Part shown: in pieces, positions 24,480 through 31,861 of the stretch
Layout: each line of letters opens with the position of its first letter
Numbering within the stretch: position 1 is the first letter of the stretch
Assembly: GCA_021325215.1 (NCBI GenBank)
Contig: JAJPHO010000089.1
Coordinates: 1-42,282 of the forward strand
DNA: 42,282 nucleotides
DNA from: Alphaproteobacteria bacterium
GTDB taxonomy: Bacteria; Pseudomonadota; Alphaproteobacteria; Rhodospirillales; Magnetospirillaceae
Direction: 5' to 3'
Program-made: the position numbers and the translations under genes
Notes under the pieces: generated by a model
Told to the model about the DNA's origin: nothing
The model's input: only the letters and a program-made list of their open reading frames with translations
The model's database searches: none

Positions 24480-25433
24480 ATGGCCGACGAAATCAGCGAT
24501 CTCAGACTCCTCGTGCAGATGGTGGCGGCGGGCAGCCTGTCCGAAGCCGCGCGGCGCCTGCAAAGCTCGCCGCCAGTGATGAGCCGACGCCTGGCGGCGA
24601 TGGAGCAGCGCCTTGGGGTGATGCTGGTATCGCGCGGGTCGCGCCGCTTCGTTTTGACCGAGGAAGGCAGCCTGCTGCACCAGCGCGCCCTGAAGATCCT
24701 GGCCGACATCGAGGAGGCCGAGGCCGAAGCCGCCACCAAGGGCAAGGAACCGCGCGGCACGCTGCGGGTCTGCGCGCCGCTGCAGATCGGCCGCCGCCTG
24801 ATCGCGCCGCTGGTCGGGCGCTTCGTCGAGCGCTATCCCGATATCGATATTCAGCTGCTTCTTTCCGATTTTCGCAATGATCTTGCTGTTGAAGACTTGG
24901 ATGTTGCGTTGACCGTCGGTCCCCCGTCGGACCCCGATCTGGTGATGCGCCGCCTGCTGATCAGCCGCCGGGTGATCTGCGCCTCTCCGGCCTATCTCGA
25001 ACAATTCGGCGTGCCGCGGACGCCGGACGATCTGCTGAAGCATAATTGCATCCGCAAATTGCGCGGCCGCGAGGTGATCGAGACCTGGCATTTCATCGAC
25101 GAGAAAGGGCCGCGCGAATTGCGCGTCGCCGGATCGCTGGCCACCAACAGCGGCGAAGTGATGCATGAATGGCTGCTCAACGGCCGCGGCATCGGCCAGA
25201 AGGCCCTGTGGGACATCGAGGAGGATCTCGAGGCCGGGCGCCTGGTGGAATGCCTGGCCGGGTTCCTCGACGACCGGCTGGAGCTGTGCGTCAGCTTCGT
25301 CGGCCGTCCCTACCTGCTGCCAAGGACGCGGGTCTTCGTCGATTTCGTCGCCGAGGCGTTATCGGCCCAGCGCCGCCCCAAGGTGAGCGAACCCTCGCGC
25401 CAGGTCGGCGATCAGGTCTTCCGGATCTTCTAG
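24480..25433 (+). CDS. LysR-family transcriptional regulator
   Basis: A 317-aa LysR regulator. The N-terminal winged helix-turn-helix is clear (LVQMVAAGSLSEAARRLQSSPPVMSRRLAAMEQRLG), then the linker helix, and a periplasmic-binding-protein-like effector domain (GTLRVCAPLQIGRRLIAPLV ... DLDVALTVGPPSDPDLVMRRL). The chain is about 15-20 residues longer than usual. Its last 25 codons (tail KVSEPSRQVGDQVFRIF) overlap the 3' end of the convergent cystathionine beta-lyase gene. It is divergent from the RND efflux operon and probably controls it; the inducer is unknown. Confidence 0.92.
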   Translation: MADEISDLRLLVQMVAAGSLSEAARRLQSSPPVMSRRLAAMEQRLGVMLVSRGSRRFVLTEEGSLLHQRALKILADIEEAEAEAATKGKEPRGTLRVCAPLQIGRRLIAPLVGRFVERYPDIDIQLLLSDFRNDLAVEDLDVALTVGPPSDPDLVMRRLLISRRVICASPAYLEQFGVPRTPDDLLKHNCIRKLRGREVIETWHFIDEKGPRELRVAGSLATNSGEVMHEWLLNGRGIGQKALWDIEEDLEAGRLVECLAGFLDDRLELCVSFVGRPYLLPRTRVFVDFVAEALSAQRRPKVSEPSRQVGDQVFRIF

Positions 25434-26552
25434 ACCGATATGCAGGCGCAGGGTCGGTCCGGCCGGCTGCCAGTTGGTGGCGGTGCGGTTGATCGCTCCG
25501 CTGGTGGCCAGGATCAGGCTCTCATAGCCGCCCCAGGAAAAGCCGAGGCCGAAATGGGCCAGGCTGTCGACCATGGCATGCACGGCTTCCTGCGGGCAGG
25601 GCTTCAGCTCGACCGCGAACAGGCCGCAGGCGCCGGTGAAATCGCGCTTCCAGATCTCATGGCCGGGACAGCCCGGCAGAGCGGGATGGATGACCCGCGC
25701 CACTTCCGGCCGCTCCTGCAGCCAGCGTGCGACCGTTAAGCCCGATTGCTGATGCTGGCGCAGGCGGACGGCAAGGGTGCGCATGCCGCGCAGGCCGAGA
25801 TAGAGCTCCTCGCTGCCGGCCGCCATGCCGGAGAAGGTGGTGAAGCCCTTGAGGCGGTTCCATACCTGCCTGTCCTTGCAGGAGATCACGCCCAGCATGG
25901 CGTCGGAATGGCCGGACAGGAATTTGGTGGCGGCCTGCACCGAAATATCCGCCCCATGTTTGAAGGCGTCGAAGAACAGGCCGGTCGCCCAGGTATTGTC
26001 GATCACCACCAGCGCGCCCTTCTCGTGCGCGGCGGCGGCGATAGCCGGAATGTCCTGGATCTCGAAGGTCAAAGAGCCGGGGGATTCGGTATAGACGATT
26101 TTGGTATTGGGCTTGATCAGCGCGGCGATCCCGGCACCGATCAGCGGATCGTAATAGTCGATCTCGATGCCGCACTGGGCCAGATAGTCGGAACAGAAGC
26201 GGCGCGTCGGGTTATAGGCCGAATCGGCGATCAGCGCATGGTCGCCGGCGCGCAACAGACCGCTCAGCGTGGTGGTGATCGCCGCCTGTCCCGAACAGGT
26301 CGCGATGGCGCCGGCGCCGCCATCAAGGGCCGTGACCGCTTCCTCGAAGGCGAAGGTGGTCGGCGTGCCCTGGCGGCCATAGCGCATATGGTCGAAGGGA
26401 TGCTTCTCGCCTTCCTTCATCGCCGCGACCGAGGGAAACACCACTGTCGAGACACGATAGACCGGCGGATTGACCGCGCCGTGGTTCAGGTCGGGATGGC
26501 TGCCGGCGTGGGTGAGGATGGTGTCGGGCTTGAGGGGCTTATCGGCGCTCAT
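25359..26552 (-). CDS. metC: Cystathionine beta-lyase
   Basis: A 397-aa PLP enzyme of the Cys/Met metabolism family, predicted to cleave cystathionine to homocysteine, pyruvate and ammonia in methionine synthesis. Seen in the sequence: the N-terminal YRVSTVVFPSVAAM and YGRQGTPTTFAFEEA, the cofactor-stacking Tyr in DSAYNPTRRF, VVIDNTWATGLFFDAFKHGADISVQAATKFLSGHSD with the Schiff-base lysine in TKFLSGHSD, and FSWGGYESL near the C terminus. This last form (WGG) favours the MetC class over cystathionine gamma-synthases. Its start is only 5 nt from a hairpin repeat that fills the spacer to the sulfurtransferase gene, so its ribosome-binding region lies in that repeat. The 3' end overlaps lysR by 75 nt. 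Confidence 0.93.
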   Translation of the reverse strand: MSADKPLKPDTILTHAGSHPDLNHGAVNPPVYRVSTVVFPSVAAMKEGEKHPFDHMRYGRQGTPTTFAFEEAVTALDGGAGAIATCSGQAAITTTLSGLLRAGDHALIADSAYNPTRRFCSDYLAQCGIEIDYYDPLIGAGIAALIKPNTKIVYTESPGSLTFEIQDIPAIAAAAHEKGALVVIDNTWATGLFFDAFKHGADISVQAATKFLSGHSDAMLGVISCKDRQVWNRLKGFTTFSGMAAGSEELYLGLRGMRTLAVRLRQHQQSGLTVARWLQERPEVARVIHPALPGCPGHEIWKRDFTGACGLFAVELKPCPQEAVHAMVDSLAHFGLGFSWGGYESLILATSGAINRTATNWQPAGPTLRLHIGLEDPEDLIADLARGFAHLGAALGR

Positions 26553-26557
26553 GAAAT

Positions 26558-26666
26558 ATTATTTCACCACAAAGGTCGCAAAGATCACGAAGGGAACACG
26601 AAGATAGCCATCTTCTTTCCTTTGTGTACCTCTTTGTGTCCTTCGTGCCCTTCGTGGTGAAATAAT
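26558..26666. repeat. Hairpin-forming intergenic repeat
   Basis: A perfect 13-bp terminal inverted repeat (26558-26570 and 26654-26666, ATTATTTCACCAC and its complement) bounds a 109-bp element. The arms continue imperfectly inward. Read on the minus strand, the left arm is a run of short direct repeats (CACGAAGGG, CACGAAGGA, CACAAAG..., CACAAAGGA), and the right arm carries their complements (TTCGTG, TTCGTG, TTTGTGG). The element touches the sulfurtransferase stop codon at one end and stops 5 nt before the metC start at the other. From memory, CACGAAGG-type hairpin repeats of this kind occur between genes in many unrelated bacteria; that needs a search to confirm. Confidence 0.85.
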
Positions 26667-27523
26667 TATTTCTCCGCCGGCGTGTCCTCGGCCAGGCCCC
26701 ATTCCGCCCAGGAGCCGTCATAGATGGCGACGTCGTCGCGCCCGGTCAGGTAAAGCCCGAAGGTCAGCATGGCGGCGGTGACGCCCGAGCCGCAGCTGGC
26801 CACGACCGGCTTGTCCCCGGTGATGCCGGCTTTCTCGAATTTGGCGCGGATGGTCTCGATCGGCAGGAAGGTCTTGGCCTCGGGATCGACCAGTTCCGGC
26901 CAGGGCAGATTGAGGCTGCCCGGAATGTGCCCGACCTTGCGGTGCGGCCAGGGCTCGGGTTCCTCGCCCTTGAAGCGGCCGGCGCTGCGGGCGTCGATCA
27001 CCTGTTCGCGCTTGCTGTCGATATTGGCCAGCATATGCTCCTTGTCGCGCACCAGGGTCTGGTCGATCCGCGGCAGGAAATGGCGCTCGCGGGTTACCGG
27101 CGGCTGGTCCTCGATCGGACGGTGTTCGGCCAGCCATTTGGTCATGCCGCCATCCAGCAGCGACACTTCGCCATGGCCGAAGACGCGGAACATCCACCAG
27201 ACGCGGGCGGCGGCGCTGCTGCCGCCGGTGCGGTCATAGATGACGATGCGGTTGCCGTTGCCCAGGCCCAGCTTGCGGACTTTGCTGGCGAATTTGACCG
27301 GGCTCGGCAGCATGTGGGGCAGGGGATTTTCGTCGTCGGCGATGTCGTCGAGATCGAAGAACACCGCGCCCGGAATATGGCCGGCGTCGTATTCCTCGCG
27401 GCCCTTCTTACCTGTCGCGGGCATGAACCAGGTCGCTTCGACCACGCGTACGTCCGGCGCGTCGAGATGATCGGCCAGCCATTGGGTGCTGACCAGGGAA
27501 TCCGCAGGCGATAGCTTCGTCAT
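26666..27523 (-). CDS. sseA: 3-mercaptopyruvate sulfurtransferase
   Basis: A 285-aa two-domain rhodanese that moves sulfur from 3-mercaptopyruvate (or thiosulfate) to a thiophilic acceptor. The N-terminal inactive rhodanese domain has YDAGHIPGAVFFDLDDIAD and VIYDRTGG. The C-terminal domain has VGHIPGSLNLPW, and the active-site loop CGSGVTA identifies the mercaptopyruvate-preferring type, since thiosulfate enzymes have CRKGVT. The ATG at 27523 overlaps the cysteine synthase stop (ATGA), so translation is coupled; an in-frame ATG 9 nt earlier lies inside cysK. Adjacent cysteine synthase and cystathionine beta-lyase genes fit a sulfur amino-acid context. Confidence 0.94.
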   Translation of the reverse strand: MTKLSPADSLVSTQWLADHLDAPDVRVVEATWFMPATGKKGREEYDAGHIPGAVFFDLDDIADDENPLPHMLPSPVKFASKVRKLGLGNGNRIVIYDRTGGSSAAARVWWMFRVFGHGEVSLLDGGMTKWLAEHRPIEDQPPVTRERHFLPRIDQTLVRDKEHMLANIDSKREQVIDARSAGRFKGEEPEPWPHRKVGHIPGSLNLPWPELVDPEAKTFLPIETIRAKFEKAGITGDKPVVASCGSGVTAAMLTFGLYLTGRDDVAIYDGSWAEWGLAEDTPAEK

Positions 27524-28524
27524 GACATCCATCCAGGCACCGGCAGGTTCCGCTCGCGCAGGAACACCGGATTGAAGAGTTTGCTCTGATAACGCGCGCC
27601 GCCATCGCACAGGAGCGTGACGATGGTGTGGCCGGGCCCCAGGGTCCTGGCCAGCTTGATGGCGCCGGCGACATTGATGCCGCTCGACCCGCCGACGCAC
27701 AGACCTTCTTCGGACAGCAGGTCGAACACCACATGCAGGGCTTCCTCGTCGGTGACGCGGTAAGCCTCGTCGATCGGCGCGCCCTCGACATTGGCGGTGA
27801 CGCGACCCTGGCCGATGCCCTCGGTGATCGAGGTGCCCTCGGATTTCAGCTCGCGGTTCACCACCCAGCCATACATCGCCGAACCCATCGGATCGGCCAG
27901 GGCGATGCGGATGTTCGGATTGCGCTCCTTCAGCGCCATGCCGACGCCGGCCAGGGTGCCGCCCGAACCGATGGCGCTGACGAAGCCGTGGATCTCGCCC
28001 TCGGTCTGGTTCCAGATTTCCGGGCCGGTGGTGCGGTAATGGGCCAGGCGGTTGGCGACATTGTCGAACTGGTTGGCCCAGATCGCGCCGTTCGGCTCCT
28101 TCGCCGCCAGCTCTTCGGCCAGGCGACGCGACTGGTGCACGTAATTGCGCTGATCCGCATAGGGAACGCCGGGCGCCAGATGCAGTTCGGCGCCGCACAG
28201 GCGCAGCATGTCCCGCTTTTCCTGGCTCTGCGTCTCGGGCATCACGATCACGGTGCGATAGCCGCGCGCATTGCCGACCAGCGCCAGGCCGATGCCGGTA
28301 TTCCCCGCGGTGCCCTCGACGATGACGCCGCCGGGGCGCAAAAGGCCCTTTTCCTCGGCATCCTGGATGATGCCGAGCGCCGCGCGGTCCTTGACCGAGC
28401 CGCCGGGATTGAGGAACTCCGCCTTGCCGAGAATACGGCAGCCGGTCAGTTCCGAGGCTTTTTTCAAAAGGATCAGCGGGGTGTTGCCGATGGACTCGAC
28501 GAAGCCGCTGCGAATATCGACCAT
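27520..28524 (-). CDS. cysK: Cysteine synthase (O-acetylserine sulfhydrylase)
   Basis: A 334-aa PLP enzyme making cysteine from O-acetylserine and sulfide. Motifs: IGNTPLILLKKAS, the Schiff-base lysine in NPGGSVKDRAAL, the substrate loop EGTAGNTGIGLA, where Ala replaces the Ser of the usual TSGNTG, the phosphate-binding GSGGTLAGVG, and SEEGLCVGGSSGINVAGA. The length and TAGNTG form match a proteobacterial cysteine synthase A subgroup. Cystathionine beta-synthase activity cannot be excluded. It lies 23 nt downstream of a Nudix gene and overlaps sseA by 4 nt, so the three form a probable operon. Confidence 0.93.
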   Translation of the reverse strand: MVDIRSGFVESIGNTPLILLKKASELTGCRILGKAEFLNPGGSVKDRAALGIIQDAEEKGLLRPGGVIVEGTAGNTGIGLALVGNARGYRTVIVMPETQSQEKRDMLRLCGAELHLAPGVPYADQRNYVHQSRRLAEELAAKEPNGAIWANQFDNVANRLAHYRTTGPEIWNQTEGEIHGFVSAIGSGGTLAGVGMALKERNPNIRIALADPMGSAMYGWVVNRELKSEGTSITEGIGQGRVTANVEGAPIDEAYRVTDEEALHVVFDLLSEEGLCVGGSSGINVAGAIKLARTLGPGHTIVTLLCDGGARYQSKLFNPVFLRERNLPVPGWMS

Positions 28525-28547
28525 GATTTCGCTCTTAACGATGATTT

Positions 28548-29159
28548 TCAGACACTAATTCCCGACCACCGGGCCCGCAAGCCATCGCGGTTTCGCGCCA
28601 GCCATTCCAAGCCGATGATGGTCATGGCGTTGCAGATGCGCCCGGACTCGACCCATTTAAAGGCCTCTTCGGCGGCCAGCGGGAAGACGCGGATATCTTC
28701 GGCCTCGTCCTCGAGGCCATGCACGCCCTTGAGTTTCGAGGCGTCGATGCGGGCGGCGAAGATCTGCATGCTTTCCGAACTGCCGCCCGGTGTGGCCAGA
28801 TAGCGGCGGATCAATATGGGGTCGCCGATGTCGAGGCCGGTCTCTTCCTTCGCCTCGCGGATCGCGACATTTTCCGGGCTTTCGCCCTCGTCGATGATGC
28901 CGGCGGGCAGCTCGATCAGCCAGGGGTGCCAGCCGGCCGCCAGGGCACCGGGGCGGAACTGCTCGATCAGGCCGACCTGATCGGTGACCGGATCGTAAAG
29001 CAGCAGCCCGACCGCGTGACCGCGTTCGAAGATTTCGCGGGATATGGCGGGCGACCATTCGCCGTCGAAGCGGCGGAATCGCAGTACATAGCGGTCGACA
29101 CGGAAATAGCCTTGGTGAGGGGAGGTTTTCTCCAAGATTTCAAAGCCATCGCCGCTCAT
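28548..29159 (-). CDS. Nudix hydrolase (ADP-ribose pyrophosphatase type)
   Basis: A 203-aa Nudix enzyme. The full Nudix box GX5EX7REUXEEXGU is present in GIIDEGESPENVAIREAKEETGL. The upstream GLIEQFRPGAL and WLIELPAGIIDEGE and the downstream YLATPGGSSESMQIFAARID identify the ADP-ribose/sugar-nucleotide pyrophosphatase (NudF/AdpP-like) group. It probably hydrolyses ADP-ribose or a related nucleoside diphosphate sugar to AMP and a sugar phosphate in a Mg-dependent reaction. It is the first gene of the leftward run with cysK and sseA and is divergent from dadA across 97 bp. Confidence 0.92.
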   Translation of the reverse strand: MSGDGFEILEKTSPHQGYFRVDRYVLRFRRFDGEWSPAISREIFERGHAVGLLLYDPVTDQVGLIEQFRPGALAAGWHPWLIELPAGIIDEGESPENVAIREAKEETGLDIGDPILIRRYLATPGGSSESMQIFAARIDASKLKGVHGLEDEAEDIRVFPLAAEEAFKWVESGRICNAMTIIGLEWLARNRDGLRARWSGISV

Positions 29160-29256
29160 CTTCGCACCTCGCAGTTGCCGCGTCGCACAAACTAACCGCC
29201 CTTGGCCTTTCGCTCAACGGCGCGCTATACAGTTTCCTGATTATGGGAGATCGGTC

Positions 29257-30567
29257 TTGAAAGTTCTGGTTCTGGGTGCCGGCGTGGTCGGCGTGACGAC
29301 GGCCTGGTATCTCGCCAAGTCCGGTGTCGAGGTCGAAGTGGTCGACCGCCAGGCCGAAGCCGGTCTCGAAACCAGCTTCGCCAATGGCGGCCAGATCTCG
29401 GCGTCGCACAACGAGCCCTGGGCCAATCCGGCGACCCTGCGCAAGGTGGTCGGCTGGCTGGGCCGCGAGGACGCGCCGCTGCTGCTGCGCTGGCGCCGCG
29501 CCGATCCTTATCTATGGCGCTGGGTGGCCCGTTTCCTGCTGAACTGCAACCATCCGGCCGCCCGCGCCAATACCGACCGCATCGTCCGCGTCGCCCTTTA
29601 TTCGCGCAGCTGCCTGCAGGCGTTGCGGCGCGAGGTCGAGCTGGATTACGACCAGCTCGGCAAGGGCATCCTGCATTTCTTCCGCGATTCCCGCGAATTC
29701 GACCTCGCCAGCGCCGGCATCGAGGCGACCACGCGCCTGGGTCTGGCGCGCCGCCGTCTGACCGCCGCCGAGGTGCTGGAGATCGAGCCGGCCCTGGCCT
29801 CGATGGGCTCTTCCTTGCTGGGCGGCATCTACACGCCCGACGACGAATCCGGTGACGCTTTCAAATTCACGCAAGCCCTGGCCGCCGAGGCGGCGGCGAG
29901 AGGCGTGGTGTTTCGCCATGATTGCCGGATTCTCAATCTGGAATGGGACAAGGGCCGCGTTTCCGGTGTCGCCACCAGCCAGGGCCGCCTGCGCGCCGAC
30001 GCCTATGTGCTGGCGGCGGGCAGCTGGAGCCCGCTGCTGGCACGGCAGGTCGGCGTCAATCTGCCGGTCTATCCGGCCAAGGGCTATTCGGCGACGATCC
30101 CGATCGCCGACGAGGCCCAGGCCCCGACCGTCAGCCTGATCGACGAAGAATATAAGATGGTCTATAGCCGCCTGGGCAACCGGCTGCGGGCGGCGGGCAC
30201 GGCGGAGCTGGCGGGCTGGGACCTGACGATGGCGCCGGTACGCAGCCGCAATGTGGTCGAGCGGGCGCGCGAATTGTTCCCGGGTGGGGCGGATTTCGCC
30301 AAGGCCGAGCTGTGGGCCGGGCTGCGTCCGGTCACGCCGGATTCGGTGCCGGTGCTGGGCGCGACGCATATCCCCAATTTCTTCCTCAATACCGGCCACG
30401 GCACGCTGGGCTGGACCATGTCGTGCGGGGCCGGCAAGGCGGTCGCCGATATCGTGTGCGGACGTCCGACCGATATCGATATGACCGGACTGGGGTTAGA
30501 GCGGTTCGGGAGCCTCGCGGGCTCCCTCTCCGATCAGCTGGGTCAGTGGTTGAAGCCGGCGAAGTAG
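29257..30567 (+). CDS. dadA: D-amino acid dehydrogenase
   Basis: A 436-aa FAD-dependent membrane-associated dehydrogenase that oxidises D-amino acids, typically D-alanine, to 2-oxo acids and feeds electrons to quinone. The N-terminal dinucleotide-binding motif is VLVLGAGVVGVTTAWYLA. DadA signatures follow: ETSFANGGQISASHNEPWANP, then YPAKGYSATIP, GLRPVTPDSVPVLG, and NTGHGTLGWTMSCGAGK. It begins with TTG at 29257, with GGGAGA 7 nt upstream; the ATG at 29243 is out of frame and closes at once. No alanine racemase is next to it. Its last 25 nt overlap the convergent membrane-protein gene. Confidence 0.95.
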   Translation: MKVLVLGAGVVGVTTAWYLAKSGVEVEVVDRQAEAGLETSFANGGQISASHNEPWANPATLRKVVGWLGREDAPLLLRWRRADPYLWRWVARFLLNCNHPAARANTDRIVRVALYSRSCLQALRREVELDYDQLGKGILHFFRDSREFDLASAGIEATTRLGLARRRLTAAEVLEIEPALASMGSSLLGGIYTPDDESGDAFKFTQALAAEAAARGVVFRHDCRILNLEWDKGRVSGVATSQGRLRADAYVLAAGSWSPLLARQVGVNLPVYPAKGYSATIPIADEAQAPTVSLIDEEYKMVYSRLGNRLRAAGTAELAGWDLTMAPVRSRNVVERARELFPGGADFAKAELWAGLRPVTPDSVPVLGATHIPNFFLNTGHGTLGWTMSCGAGKAVADIVCGRPTDIDMTGLGLERFGSLAGSLSDQLGQWLKPAK

Positions 30568-31031
30568 GACCGGCCGACGCTTTCATAGCGGGCGTAGGCG
30601 TGGGACGGCTGCTGCACCACCAGGCGGCGGAAGCTCATGCCGAGCGGGAAAGCCAGCACCAGGCTGACCGGCAATCCGCCGGCCAAAGCCAGCATCGGGC
30701 CGTCGCCGGGGCCGACCAGGAACGAGGTCGCCACGAACAGCGAATAGAGCGAGACCATCGCCGCCAGGATGTAGTGGATTTCCCGCGTCTGGCCGCTCTG
30801 CTTCAGCAGGAAGTGCGACACATGGCCGTAGAACGCGAACAGCGCGATCCAGGCCGGCAATCCCTTGAGAGCCAGCGACGCGGCGCCGGGCAGGAGGCTT
30901 TCGGCTCCGGCGTCATAAAGAGGGGTTACGAGGTCAAGGAAGACCCCGCCAGCCGTGATCAGGGCGGAAACCGCCAGGCCGGCGACGCAGGCCGCCTTGA
31001 AAATGATGATCGATTCTTGCTTTTCACGCAT
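30543..31031 (-). CDS. Unknown four-helix membrane protein
   Basis: I do not recognise this 162-aa protein. It has four hydrophobic segments (FKAACVAGLAVSALITAGGVF; LKGLPAWIALFAFYGHVSHFLL; IHYILAAMVSLYSLFVATSFLV; LALAGGLPVSLVLAFPLGM) and a short polar C-terminal tail with several Tyr. The ATG at 31031 has GGAGG 9 nt upstream; another ATG lies 15 nt earlier. It overlaps the end of dadA by 25 nt on the opposite strand and is divergent from the parA-like gene. The hydrophobic pattern and well-placed ribosome-binding site support a real gene; function is open. Confidence 0.75.
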   Translation of the reverse strand: MREKQESIIIFKAACVAGLAVSALITAGGVFLDLVTPLYDAGAESLLPGAASLALKGLPAWIALFAFYGHVSHFLLKQSGQTREIHYILAAMVSLYSLFVATSFLVGPGDGPMLALAGGLPVSLVLAFPLGMSFRRLVVQQPSHAYARYESVGRSYFAGFNH

Positions 31032-31225
31032 GGGTGACGCCTCCATCTGTCATCGTTTTTTCTTTGAGGCTAACCCACGAAAACCTGGGCTCCAACAGTA
31101 ATCGGTCGGTGTGCGCCGCAATAAAAGTGCTGCGCTGCAAAATAACCGCCGGATGCGCCTCCTCTTGAAAAAGCCGCGGCATGGGTTCAGGGTTCCTTGT
31201 GCAATGCAACAAAGGCGAGGTCGAC

Positions 31226-31858
31226 ATGGCGGCGAAGATCCTGGCGGTGGCGCAGCAGAAGGGCGGAGCCGGCAAGACGACCATCGCCGTTCAGCTTGGC
31301 GTCTGGTGGGCGTCGCAGCGCCGCAAGGTGACTTTGCTCGACGTCGATCCGCAGGGTTCGATGAAGGCTTGGCACGCGCTGCGCAGCGAATCCGGGATCT
31401 CGGGCTCGCCCTTCGCCGCCGATTTGTCGGGCTGGAAATTGTCGTCGGAGATCGACCGGCTGAAGGCCGAGAACGATTTCATCATCGTCGACACGCCGCC
31501 CCACGCCGAAACCGACGCCCGGGTCGCGGTGCGCGCCGCCGATTTGATCCTGGTGCCGGTGCAGCCCAGCCCGATGGATTGGTGGGCGACCAAGCCGACC
31601 CTCGACATGGCCTCCAAGGAAAAGACCAGAAGCCTGCTGATCCTCAACCGCCTGCCGCCGCGCGGCAAGCTGGGCGACGCCATCCGCGAGAAGATCGAAG
31701 CGGCCGGCCTGCCGCTGGCCGCCTCGACCTTCGGCAACCGCAGCGCCTTCGGCACGTCGATGATGGAAGGCAAGGGCGTCGCCGAGACCCAGCCGAAAGG
31801 CACCGCCGCCGCCGAAGTCGAGGCTCTGGCCAGGGAAATCGAGAAGCTGCTTAAATAA
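31226..31858 (+). CDS. Orphan ParA-family ATPase
   Basis: A 210-aa P-loop ATPase of the ParA/MinD superfamily. The deviant Walker A is QQKGGAGKTTIA at residue about 10. Walker A' is LLDVDPQGSMKAW, and Walker B is IIVDTPPHAETDARVAV. Then come VPVQPSPMDWWATKPTLDM and LILNRLPPRGKL. There is no N-terminal DNA-binding extension, as in short plasmid-type ParA. No parB or parS-like repeat is beside it, so it is not the chromosomal partition locus. The ATG at 31226 with GCGAGG upstream is preferred over an earlier in-frame codon. The FUSC gene starts 3 nt after its stop, so the two are cotranscribed; a role in positioning or gating a membrane complex is speculation. Confidence 0.88.
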   Translation: MAAKILAVAQQKGGAGKTTIAVQLGVWWASQRRKVTLLDVDPQGSMKAWHALRSESGISGSPFAADLSGWKLSSEIDRLKAENDFIIVDTPPHAETDARVAVRAADLILVPVQPSPMDWWATKPTLDMASKEKTRSLLILNRLPPRGKLGDAIREKIEAAGLPLAASTFGNRSAFGTSMMEGKGVAETQPKGTAAAEVEALAREIEKLLK

Positions 31859-31861
31859 GCA

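Noticed and set aside
26539-26721. A 60-codon frame across the metC/sseA spacer
   Set aside because: It is made of the hairpin repeat (Lys/Thr/Asp-rich from CACGAAGG units) and overlaps the ends of two real genes.
26553-28547. Possible SAM or cysteine-responsive riboswitch before the sulfur genes
   Set aside because: The spacers are only 23 nt (Nudix-cysK) and 113 nt (filled by the hairpin repeat); no conserved riboswitch core was recognised.
31226-31858. Chromosomal or plasmid partition locus
   Set aside because: No ParB gene, no parS-like iterons and no replication genes lie nearby; the ATPase is paired with a membrane exporter instead.
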